A DNA stretch of 13,575 nt from Actinobacteria bacterium 13_2_20CM_68_14 (GTDB lineage Bacteria; Actinomycetota; Thermoleophilia; Gaiellales; Gaiellaceae). The notes under the pieces were generated by a model. That model was given only the letters and a program-made list of their open reading frames with translations. It did not search any database and was not told the origin of the DNA. The stretch covers positions 1 through 13,575 of the forward strand of contig MNDB01000082.1 in the NCBI GenBank assembly GCA_001914705.1, in the 5' to 3' direction. This document shows, in pieces, positions 6,273 to 12,778 of the stretch (position 1 is its first letter; each line of letters opens with the position of its first letter). The position numbers and the translations under genes were made by a program.

Positions 6273-7414
6273 ACGCCCAGCTTCGGCCGCGACTCGCCCG
6301 TGGAGGGCCGCGAACGTCTCAGCTCGAGCGCCCGCGTCAGATCCGTGATCGATAGAAGCCCGGCCAGGTGCCCGTCCTCGACGACCAGACCGCGGTTCGA
6401 CGTCGGCGACGAGAGCGCCGTCAGCGCGTCGATCGCCGTCTCGTCCTCGGTGAGCAGCGGCACCCGCTCGAGCGGCAGCATCGCCTCTCGAACGCGTCGC
6501 GAGTCCCACTCCGAGCGCGGCAACGCAGCGACCGATCCGAACGCGAGAAGGCCGATCGGCCGCCCTCCGTCGACGACCGGATACGTCGTGAAGCGACGGG
6601 ACCGGGCCACCTCGTCCATGAACTGACCGACGGTGAGGTCCCCGTCGACCGTCACCGGATCGCGCACCATCAGATCGCGTACGCGCAACCCGTGAAGCGC
6701 GGCCTCGGTCGCGATGTATCGAGCCTCCGCCGTTGCGGCCTGCAACAGGAACCAGCCGATGAACGCAAGCCACGCTCCGCTGAACGAGCCCTGAAAGATG
6801 AACATCGCGACTCCCAGCCCGATGAACAGGTAGCCGAAGACCCGCCCGATGTCAGTGCCCACCCGCGTTGCCCAGCCGAGGTCGCCTTTGCTCTGCCAGA
6901 GCGCCGCCCGCAGCACGCGGCCGCCGTCGAGCGGCAGCGCCGGGATCAAGTTGAAGACCAGCAAGGCGAGGTTGATGTAGCCGAGCCAGGCGGCGACGCC
7001 GTCGACGGCGCTCGGCAGTCCGGCGATCGCGATCAACACGAAGACGACACCGAGAACGAGAGACACGAGCGGCCCTGCGATCGCGATCCGGAACTCCGCG
7101 CCCGCGCTGGGGAATCCACCCTTGAACTGCGACACACCCCCGAACAGCCAGAGCGTGATCCCGTCGACCTCCAGACCCTCTCGCCGCGCCTCCCAGGCAT
7201 GGCCGAGCTCGTGCAGGAGGATCGAGGCGAAGAACAAGAGAGCCGCGACGACCGCCATCGCGAGGTGCGTGTTGCCGGAAAGCCTCGGGTTCTGGGAGGG
7301 AAAGACTCCGTCTGCGAGCGTCCAGACGATCAGCGCGAGGACGATGAGCCAGCTCCAGTTGACCCGAACTTCGACGCCGCCGATGCGGCCGAGTGAGATG
7401 TTGCCGCTCAGCAC
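6269..7414 (-). CDS. Site-2 protease family (M50) membrane metalloprotease with two CBS domains
   Basis: A 381-residue polytopic zinc protease of the Rv2625c / SpoIVFB-like group, which cleaves substrates within the membrane. The N-terminus (GGVEVRVNWSWLIVLALIV) is the first membrane segment. The zinc motif HELGH is at 68-72 in the second segment, and the third ligand motif LDGG is at 162-165 (NLIPALPLDGGRVLRA). Further hydrophobic segments span about 109-131 and 192-226. Two CBS domains follow, about 244-300 (LMVRDPVTVDGDLTV, then YPVVDGG) and 306-365 (AMLPLERVPLLTEDE, then GLLSITDLT); these usually bind adenine nucleotides and regulate activity. Length and order match complete members. It starts at a GTG with only a weak ribosome site. 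The neighbour upstream on the same strand is a small ORF 105 bases away. No substrate is indicated; sigma-factor release is a role of some relatives only. Confidence 0.93.
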   Translation of the reverse strand: MLSGNISLGRIGGVEVRVNWSWLIVLALIVWTLADGVFPSQNPRLSGNTHLAMAVVAALLFFASILLHELGHAWEARREGLEVDGITLWLFGGVSQFKGGFPSAGAEFRIAIAGPLVSLVLGVVFVLIAIAGLPSAVDGVAAWLGYINLALLVFNLIPALPLDGGRVLRAALWQSKGDLGWATRVGTDIGRVFGYLFIGLGVAMFIFQGSFSGAWLAFIGWFLLQAATAEARYIATEAALHGLRVRDLMVRDPVTVDGDLTVGQFMDEVARSRRFTTYPVVDGGRPIGLLAFGSVAALPRSEWDSRRVREAMLPLERVPLLTEDETAIDALTALSSPTSNRGLVVEDGHLAGLLSITDLTRALELRRSRPSTGESRPKLGV

Positions 7415-7519
7415 TCGGTCGTCCAGCCTATCGAGAGGACGCCGTTGATCCCAAGCCCCGACCGCAGCGGACCCGCCGCCCGCGCTCCCCTGGAAGAACG
7501 TGGACTGGTCGCCGGCCGG

Positions 7520-7732
7520 CTAGGCGGGAGCTGCGCCGCGCTGGGCAACCCTGCGGGGAGCGCCGGCGACACGCTTGCGCTGACTCCCGGTGGGGGTCCG
7601 TGACTCTTCGAGCGAACGACTCGCCCTGAGGTAGCGCTCGAGGTTCGCCGGTCCCGGGTCGTCCGAGAAGGCGACCACGGCGTCGACAAAGTGCTCGACC
7701 GCCGCTTCGTGGCTGAGAGGTTCGCGTTGCAT
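7520..7732 (-). CDS. Small hypothetical protein, 70 residues
   Basis: The first half (HEAAVEHFVDAVVAFSDDPG, then PANLERYLRASRSLEES) reads as two amphipathic helices with an acidic turn, and the second half is a basic Arg/Pro/Ala tail. The ATG at 7732 is chosen because the sequence before it lacks protein character; a GGAGGG lies 13 bases upstream, farther than ideal. It is divergent from the HD-GYP gene and lies upstream of the site-2 protease on the same strand. No family or function is recognised. It overlaps no better candidate, since the open frame on the other strand that crosses it is an upstream extension of the HD-GYP frame. Confidence 0.5.
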   Translation of the reverse strand: MQREPLSHEAAVEHFVDAVVAFSDDPGPANLERYLRASRSLEESRTPTGSQRKRVAGAPRRVAQRGAAPA

Positions 7733-7870
7733 GCCGCCACGATGACCCTCCGGCCAGGCCGCGTCTTCCAGGCCAGCGCCCAACCCGACTACCGGCCAGC
7801 AGGAATAGCTCCCGTCACTCCTTCGAGTATTCCGACGCAGGTTCGACGAGCTTTCGGCCCCTCAACAGGC

Positions 7871-8599
7871 ATGGGGATCACACTCTTTCGCCGCAGTTCG
7901 CCGGGCGAGCCTCCGCCTGAAGGACAGGAGGAGCTCTCCGCCGACAACCTGCGCCGGCTCCTCGAGATCGAGCGCGGTCAGCGGCTACTGCTCCAGAACG
8001 CCTACGAAGACACCGTCGTCGCGCTTGCCCGCGCGCTCGAGTCGAAGGACAGCGGGACAGGGGCTCACTCGCAGCGCGTCCAACGCTACGCGCTCGAGCT
8101 AGCCGATGCCGTCGCGCCCGAACTGCTCGGCGACGCGAGCGCGGAGCACGGGTTCCTCCTCCACGACGTCGGCAAGATCGGGATTCCGGACAGCGTACTT
8201 CGCAAGCCGGGGCCGCTCGATCCGGACGAGCGGCGGCTGATGCAGACACACACGTTGATGGGCGAGCGGATGCTCTCCGACGTGGCCTTGCTGCGAGGAG
8301 AAGGGCTTAGAGTCGTCCGCTCCCATCATGAGCGCTGGGACGGCCTCGGCTATCCCGACCGGCTCGTCGGAGACGAGATTCCGATCGGCGCCCGCGTGTT
8401 TGCCGTGGCTGACACGCTCGATGCGCTAACCAACGACCGGCCCTACCGGGCCGCCGGCAGCTGGGAAGACGCCGCGACGCTGATCGTCGCGGAGGCGGGC
8501 GGGCAGTTCGACCCAGACGTAGTCGAGGCTTTTCTCGAGCGCGAACTCGCCATGCGCTCTTTGCAGCGCGAGTTCGCGAGTCTCGCGGCCTTGAACTAG
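7871..8599 (+). CDS. HD-GYP domain protein, probable cyclic-di-GMP phosphodiesterase
   Basis: A 242-residue cytoplasmic protein. After a short helical lead (about 20-60) comes an HD-GYP domain: AHSQRV with His66, HDVGKIGIPDSVLRKPG with the HD pair at 98-99, THTLMGE near 127, SHHERWDGLGYPDRL with HH at 152-153 and GYP at 160-162, and VADTLDAL with Asp181. All the usual metal-ligand motifs and the GYP signature are present, so activity against cyclic-di-GMP is likely; some relatives cleave other cyclic dinucleotides. There is no receiver, GAF or membrane segment, so the input signal is not obvious. ATG at 7871 is preferred because the longer open frame upstream (from 7691) has no domain and overlaps the divergent small gene; an ATG at 7742 is possible. 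Its stop lies one base from the stop of the convergent small gene. Confidence 0.9.
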   Translation: MGITLFRRSSPGEPPPEGQEELSADNLRRLLEIERGQRLLLQNAYEDTVVALARALESKDSGTGAHSQRVQRYALELADAVAPELLGDASAEHGFLLHDVGKIGIPDSVLRKPGPLDPDERRLMQTHTLMGERMLSDVALLRGEGLRVVRSHHERWDGLGYPDRLVGDEIPIGARVFAVADTLDALTNDRPYRAAGSWEDAATLIVAEAGGQFDPDVVEAFLERELAMRSLQREFASLAALN

Positions 8600-8600
8600 C

Positions 8601-8813
8601 TCAGTGCCGTCCGATCCGCCACAGCGCGGATGCCTGCTTGCCCTGGCGCCGGCGCATGAGCTTCGTCTCGTGATCCTCGTCGCGCTCTTCGTGCTCGCGC
8701 TGCTTCGACGCGCCGGTCGTCGCCTGCAGCTCGCTCGGCCGTTTGCCGAGCTTTCGCGCCAGACGAGCCAGCCTGCGGCGCTGGCGGTTATCTCCCTCCA
8801 TCTGTTTTCCCAT
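8601..8813 (-). CDS. Small charged protein, 70 residues, last gene of the clp operon
   Basis: A hydrophilic, Arg/Lys/Glu-rich protein (QRRRLARLARKLGKRPSEL, then TTGASKQREHEERDEDHE). The start at 8813 is fixed by an excellent ribosome site, AGGAGG at 8821-8826, seven bases upstream; this site overlaps the stop codon of the preceding gene, so the two are probably coupled. Charge pattern and length suggest a nucleic-acid- or protein-binding helper rather than an enzyme. The TGASKQRxHxExDEDHExK string has the feel of a conserved family, but I cannot name it. It is convergent with the HD-GYP gene, with a single base between stops. Confidence 0.75.
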   Translation of the reverse strand: MGKQMEGDNRQRRRLARLARKLGKRPSELQATTGASKQREHEERDEDHETKLMRRRQGKQASALWRIGRH

Positions 8814-8820
8814 CGGCTCT

Positions 8821-8826
8821 CCTCCT
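8821..8826 (-). promoter_or_regulatory. Ribosome binding site AGGAGG
   Basis: A perfect AGGAGG, seven bases before the ATG at 8813. Its first two bases lie within the TAG (8825-8827) of the upstream gene, a layout that favours termination-reinitiation. Confidence 0.85.
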
Positions 8827-9094
8827 AGCGGCGTAGCGCCGTAATCGGCCGGCGGCGTCCCTGCCCGTGGCGAGACGGCGCGCGCTCTCCCGGTCGGGCC
8901 GGAACGTATTCGACTGCGGCCTCGCGTCCTCTCGGCTGTGGGTAGAGGTCCATCAGCGTCCGCCTCGTCCGGAGCGTCTGGTCGTCGTGCCTGCCGGGCC
9001 GTTCCGCGACGTCGACAAGCGATCGGCCGCGCTGCACGACCGGCTGCAGCGACGCCAGCAGGAAGAAGATCCAGATCAGGTTCCGGAGGTCCAT
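8825..9094 (-). CDS. Short membrane-anchored protein resembling the N-terminus of an SDH/SppA-type Clp-fold serine protease
   Basis: An 89-residue protein. Residues 1-22 (MDLRNLIWIFFLLASLQPVV) closely recall the membrane-anchor start of SDH-family (serine dehydrogenase proteinase, Clp-fold) proteins, which normally run to about 280 residues. Here no catalytic Ser/Lys region or TPGG-like motif follows; the rest is Arg/Pro-rich to a TAG. Other frames downstream do not restore the family, so this looks like a truncated gene or a small protein that kept only the anchor. Its ATG shares one base with the Clp ATPase stop (TGATG), showing translational coupling. In an operon with a Clp ATPase, a protease partner would make sense, which supports but does not prove the reading. 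The family call is from memory of the N-terminal pattern. Confidence 0.55.
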   Translation of the reverse strand: MDLRNLIWIFFLLASLQPVVQRGRSLVDVAERPGRHDDQTLRTRRTLMDLYPQPRGREAAVEYVPARPGERAPSRHGQGRRRPITALRR

Positions 9095-11751
9095 CAGCGG
9101 CCTGTCGCCGCGGCCGGCTCTCTTGCCTCCGCGTCCTCCACTGCGCCGAAGTCGACATCGAAGCTCAACTCGCCGTCGGCGGCATCGACGGTGATCCGGT
9201 CGCCCTCGTTCACGGTTCCGGAGAGAACCATCCGTGAGAGCTCGTTCTCGACCAGGCGCTGGATCGTCCGTCGCAGCGGCCGAGCACCGAACTCGGGGTC
9301 GAAGCCTTCGTGCGCGAGCAGCTCGACCGCCGCGTCCGTGAACTCGACCTCGATGTGCTGCGCGCGCAGCCGCCTCGCGAGCTTGTCGAGCAGCAGCCTC
9401 GTGATCTCGGCGAGCTGACGGTCGTCGAGTGCGCGGAAGACGATGATCTCGTCGATCCGGTTGATGAACTCGGGCCTGAAGCTCTGGCGCAGGACCTGCA
9501 TCAGGTCTTCCTTCAGGCCCTCGAAGTCGCCGCCCTGCCGCGCGAACTGCTGAATCCGGTCGGCGCCGAGGTTCGAGGTCATGATCACGACCGCGTGCTT
9601 GAAGTCGACCGTCCGGCCCTGGGCGTCGGTCAGGCGGCCGTCGTCGAGGATCTGCAGCAGGATGTTGAAGACGTCGGGGTGCGCCTTCTCGATCTCGTCG
9701 AAGAGGAGCACGGAGTAGGGGCGACGCCGCACCTGCTCGGTGAGCTGGCCCGCCTCCTCGTAGCCGACGTAGCCGGGCGGAGCGCCGACGAGCCGCGAGA
9801 CCGTGTGTCGTTCCTGGAACTCGCTCATGTCGAAGCGGACCATGAGGCTCTCTTCGCCGAACAGGACCTCGGCGAGCGCGCGTGCCAGCTCGGTCTTGCC
9901 GACACCGGTCGGGCCGAGGAAGAGGAAGCTTCCGACGGGCCGGTTGGGGTCGCCGAGCCCGGCTCGTGAGCGCCGGATCGCCTCGGCGACCGCGGAGACC
10001 GCCTCGTCCTGGCCGACGATCCGCTCGTGCAGCTGCTGTTCGAGGCGGAGCAGCCGCTCGCGCTCCTCGGCGGTCAGCTGCGAGACCGGAATCCCGGTCG
10101 CGCGCGAGACGATCTCGGCGATGTCCTCGGCAGTCACCTCCGGTGCCCGCTGTCGGCCGCGGCGGCGTTCTTCGAGCTCGCCCTGACGGCTGTCGAGCTC
10201 GTCCCGCAGCGAGCCGGCCCGGTCGTAGTCCTCGGCCGTAGTGGCCTGGTCGCGCTCGCGGGCGAGCCGGCGGAGATCCTCCTCGAGGCTTCTCGTCTCG
10301 TCGTCCTTCGTCTTCGTGCGAAGGCGGACGCGGGCGCCGGCCTGGTCGATCAGGTCGATCGCCTTGTCCGGCAGGAAGCGGTCGCGGATGTAGCGGTCGG
10401 AAAGCTCCGCCGCAGCGAGGATCGCCTCGTCGGAGATCCGGACGCGGTGGAAGGCCTCGTATCGGTCCTTGAGCCCGTGCAGGATCTCGATCGTCTCGTC
10501 GACGGTCGGCTCGCGGACGAGCACCGGTTGGAAGCGGCGTTCCAACGCGGGGTCACCCTCGACGTCCTTGCGGTACTCGTCGAGGGTCGTCGCGCCGATC
10601 ACGTGCAGCTCTCCGCGCGCGAGCGCCGGCTTGAGCATGTTGCCGGCGTCCATCGCGCCCTCGGCGGCGCCGGCGCCGACGAGCGTGTGCAGCTCGTCGA
10701 CGAAGAGGATGATGCTGCCCTCGTTCTCGGTGATCTCGTCGATCACCTTCTTCAGCCGCTCCTCGAACTCGCCGCGGTACTTGGAGCCCGCGACCATGCC
10801 GGCGAGGTCGAGCTGGACGACGCGGCGATCGGCGAGCGTCTCCGGCACCTCGTCGTTGACGATCCGCTGCGCGATCCCTTCGACGATCGCGGTCTTGCCG
10901 ACCCCAGGATCGCCGATCAGCGCCGGGTTGTTCTTCGTCCGCCGCGAGAGGATCTCGATCGTCTGCTCGATCTCGTCGGCGCGGCCGATCACGGGGTCGA
11001 GCTTTCCTTCGCGGGCGTCCTGGCTCAGATCGCGGCCGAACTGGTCGAGCGTCGGCGTGTTCGAGGCCTCCCGCGCCGCGCCGCCCTCGACGCCGCGGAT
11101 GACCGCTCCGCGAAGCTTCGTGTGCGAGAGCCCGAAGCGCTGCATGAGCTCCCCGGCGGCCGACTCCTCGTCGCGGGCCAGCGCGAGCAGCACGTGCTCG
11201 GGCCCGACGTACGACGAGTCGAGCTCGCGAGACTCCTGGTAGGCCGCCAGCAGCGCCGCCTTGGCGTCCGGCGAGAGCGAGGGAGCGACATCGGTCCGCT
11301 CGGCCTTCTCGGCCTCCTCTTCGATCTGCGCCATGATCGCCTCCGGATCGGCGTCGACCTGGGAGAGCACGTGCCGGACGACGTCGTCCTGCAGCGCGGC
11401 GTAGAGGAGGTGGTCGCTGTCGAGGTCGAGGCTGCCCCATTCGAGTGCGGTCTGCGCAGCGCGTTGCAGCAGCTGCCGCGTGGCGTCGCTGAAGAACTGG
11501 GTCACGTCGACCCGTTCGACCTGGCGCTCCTGCGCGGGCGTGGCCGAGCCCGCACCTGCACCACGGTCGAAGAAGTCTGAGAAGAACTCGTCGAACAGGC
11601 TGCCTCGCCCGCCGAGCCTGCCCATGCGCTCCTCGGCTAGATCAATCTCACAGAGATACTCGACCTCCTGCGTCCCGTCCGGGCGGAGCCGCACGCGCGA
11701 GGCGACAGCGGGGCGACCGTGCCGTTGGCAGAGATGCTGCTCGGCTGCCAT
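9094..11751 (-). CDS. Clp/Hsp100 AAA+ ATPase, ClpC-like layout
   Basis: An 885-residue hexameric unfoldase. Order: an N-terminal zinc-finger-like knuckle with Cys8-x2-His11 and Cys34-x2-Asp37; a Phe/Gly-rich linker; two Clp N repeats (about 83-145 and 160-220); the first AAA+ module with Walker A GDPGVGKT (280-287) and Walker B ILFVDELH (348-355); a short UVR-like coiled middle region (about 490-522), as in ClpC rather than the long ClpB M-domain; the second AAA+ module with GPTGVGKT (613-620) and LLFDE (682-686); and the C-terminal D2-small domain. Between TSNLG and FRPEFINRID there is no [LIV]GF loop, the element with which ClpC and ClpA dock on ClpP, so this enzyme may work as a disaggregase or with another protease. 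ATG 11751 is chosen for a GGAG six bases upstream (11758-11761); an in-frame TTG at 11763 is possible. Confidence 0.92.
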   Translation of the reverse strand: MAAEQHLCQRHGRPAVASRVRLRPDGTQEVEYLCEIDLAEERMGRLGGRGSLFDEFFSDFFDRGAGAGSATPAQERQVERVDVTQFFSDATRQLLQRAAQTALEWGSLDLDSDHLLYAALQDDVVRHVLSQVDADPEAIMAQIEEEAEKAERTDVAPSLSPDAKAALLAAYQESRELDSSYVGPEHVLLALARDEESAAGELMQRFGLSHTKLRGAVIRGVEGGAAREASNTPTLDQFGRDLSQDAREGKLDPVIGRADEIEQTIEILSRRTKNNPALIGDPGVGKTAIVEGIAQRIVNDEVPETLADRRVVQLDLAGMVAGSKYRGEFEERLKKVIDEITENEGSIILFVDELHTLVGAGAAEGAMDAGNMLKPALARGELHVIGATTLDEYRKDVEGDPALERRFQPVLVREPTVDETIEILHGLKDRYEAFHRVRISDEAILAAAELSDRYIRDRFLPDKAIDLIDQAGARVRLRTKTKDDETRSLEEDLRRLARERDQATTAEDYDRAGSLRDELDSRQGELEERRRGRQRAPEVTAEDIAEIVSRATGIPVSQLTAEERERLLRLEQQLHERIVGQDEAVSAVAEAIRRSRAGLGDPNRPVGSFLFLGPTGVGKTELARALAEVLFGEESLMVRFDMSEFQERHTVSRLVGAPPGYVGYEEAGQLTEQVRRRPYSVLLFDEIEKAHPDVFNILLQILDDGRLTDAQGRTVDFKHAVVIMTSNLGADRIQQFARQGGDFEGLKEDLMQVLRQSFRPEFINRIDEIIVFRALDDRQLAEITRLLLDKLARRLRAQHIEVEFTDAAVELLAHEGFDPEFGARPLRRTIQRLVENELSRMVLSGTVNEGDRITVDAADGELSFDVDFGAVEDAEAREPAAATGR

Positions 11752-11787
11752 CACGATCTCCAATCTTTCGAGGAGTAAAAAAAGGAC

Positions 11788-11812
11788 CTACCCGATCCGG
11801 GCACGACCTAAC
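11788..11812 (-). promoter_or_regulatory. Possible SigB/SigF-type promoter of the clp operon
   Basis: Read on the - strand, GTTAGG (11812-11807) and GGGTAG (11793-11788) are 13 bases apart. This resembles the GTTT...GGGTA pattern of actinobacterial stress sigma factors and lies 37 bases upstream of the ATPase start. Spacing is acceptable but the -35 match is imperfect. Confidence 0.3.
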
Positions 11813-11840
11813 GTGTGTGTGGTTGAGCTTCCGGCTTCCC

Positions 11841-11915
11841 GGGGAGGAGTCGAACGTGAGCGCCAACGCCGCGGACCCGGACCTTCAGGGACCGTGGAAG
11901 GTTTGCGCGCGCTGA
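11841..11915 (+). CDS. Possible 19-residue leader peptide with ribosome site, before the MscS gene
   Basis: GGGGAGGAG (11841-11849) is a very good ribosome site six bases before a GTG at 11856. That frame runs 19 codons to a TGA at 11913-11915, two bases before the ATG of the channel gene. The layout is that of a translated leader that hands ribosomes to the next start, and it supplies the strong ribosome site the channel gene itself lacks. The peptide has no special composition, so classical attenuation is not indicated. The site could also serve an unrecognised start. Confidence 0.4.
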   Translation, partial: GEESNVSANAADPDLQGPWKVCAR

Positions 11916-11917
11916 GC

Positions 11918-12754
11918 ATGCTTGGGCTTCTCTCGAGCCGCGCCGACCGCCTGATCTGGGGTGCTCTCGCGATCTTGCTCGCGGTCGTGCTCGGGCGGGC
12001 GCTGAAGCTGATCGCCGGCCGGCTCGGAGAACGGCGGCCGAGCGAAGAGCACGAGTTGCAGCAACTCCGCACCCGCGAGACGGCGATCGTGCTCGTCGCG
12101 ACCGCGATCCCGTACGCGACCGCAATCGTCGTCCTGATCGTGCTCGCCTCGATCATCCTGCCTGTGGCGGTCCTGGGCGGCTCGGCCTTCATAGCCATCG
12201 TGCTCGGTTTCGCCGCTCAGCGCTTTTTGATGGACATCGTCGCTGGGATCCTGATCGGGTTCGAGCGCTGGTATGCGGTTGGCGACTTCCTCATGCTCGA
12301 GCCCACGAAGGCGAGCGGGATCGTCGAGCAGTTCGGGCTGCGAACGACCGTGCTCCAGTCGCTGAACGGCGATCTTGTCTACGTACCGAACTCGCAGATC
12401 ATCGCGGCGATCCGGAGCCCGCGGGGCTACCGGCGCTACAGCATCGAGCTGATCACGAGCGATGCGGACGCGGCTCAGCGCGCGATCGAGGGTGTCGGCC
12501 GACGCGGGCCTGCGGGCGAAGCGCGTTTCCTGCGGCCGCCGACGGTCGTTGAAGTGCGCGAGCTGGGAGAGGAAACATGGCTCGTTCGCGGGCGGGCCGA
12601 TGTGCCCCCGACGATGGAGTGGCTCGCGGAGAACCTGCTGGTCGACGCTCTCAAGGCCCAGCTCCCCGACGACGTCCTACTTGCAAACCCGATCGTCTAC
12701 ACGCTCGACCAGGGCGCAGTGGCGCGATACCAGCGCCGAGTGCTCGTCAATTGA
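11918..12754 (+). CDS. MscS-type small-conductance mechanosensitive ion channel
   Basis: A 278-residue inner-membrane channel that would open under membrane tension to release solutes during osmotic downshift. Membrane segments lie at about 12-33, 50-70 and 73-95. The pore-lining helix and its exit follow the family pattern (GFAAQRFLMDIVAGILIGFE, then RWYAVGDFLML). The beta domain motif FGLRTTVLQSLNGDLVYVPN is clear, and a cytoplasmic alpha/beta domain follows (VVEVRELGEETWLVRGRADV). Length matches the minimal MscS family. ATG 11918 is taken because it sits two bases after a short leader frame with a strong ribosome site; a GTG at 11894 in the same frame is an alternative with a weaker AGGG. 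It is divergent from the clp operon across 166 bases and 24 bases upstream of the cation exporter, probably in one transcript with it. Confidence 0.92.
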   Translation: MLGLLSSRADRLIWGALAILLAVVLGRALKLIAGRLGERRPSEEHELQQLRTRETAIVLVATAIPYATAIVVLIVLASIILPVAVLGGSAFIAIVLGFAAQRFLMDIVAGILIGFERWYAVGDFLMLEPTKASGIVEQFGLRTTVLQSLNGDLVYVPNSQIIAAIRSPRGYRRYSIELITSDADAAQRAIEGVGRRGPAGEARFLRPPTVVEVRELGEETWLVRGRADVPPTMEWLAENLLVDALKAQLPDDVLLANPIVYTLDQGAVARYQRRVLVN

Positions 12755-12778
12755 GGATCGAGGGCTACGATCGGACTC

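Noticed and set aside
6368..7396. A 342-residue + strand open frame over the site-2 protease
   Set aside because: It is highly charged with no domain, while the - strand carries HELGH, LDGG and CBS motifs.
10027..11580. A 517-residue open frame on the + strand opposite the Clp ATPase
   Set aside because: It mirrors the codon pattern of the ATPase (rich in LDRLV, VEL, DDL) and has no domain; it is an antisense shadow.
11752..11830. An HspR (HAIR) operator upstream of the Clp ATPase
   Set aside because: The CTTGAG-N-CTCAAG-type inverted repeat is not present; only a lone CTCAA on the - strand.
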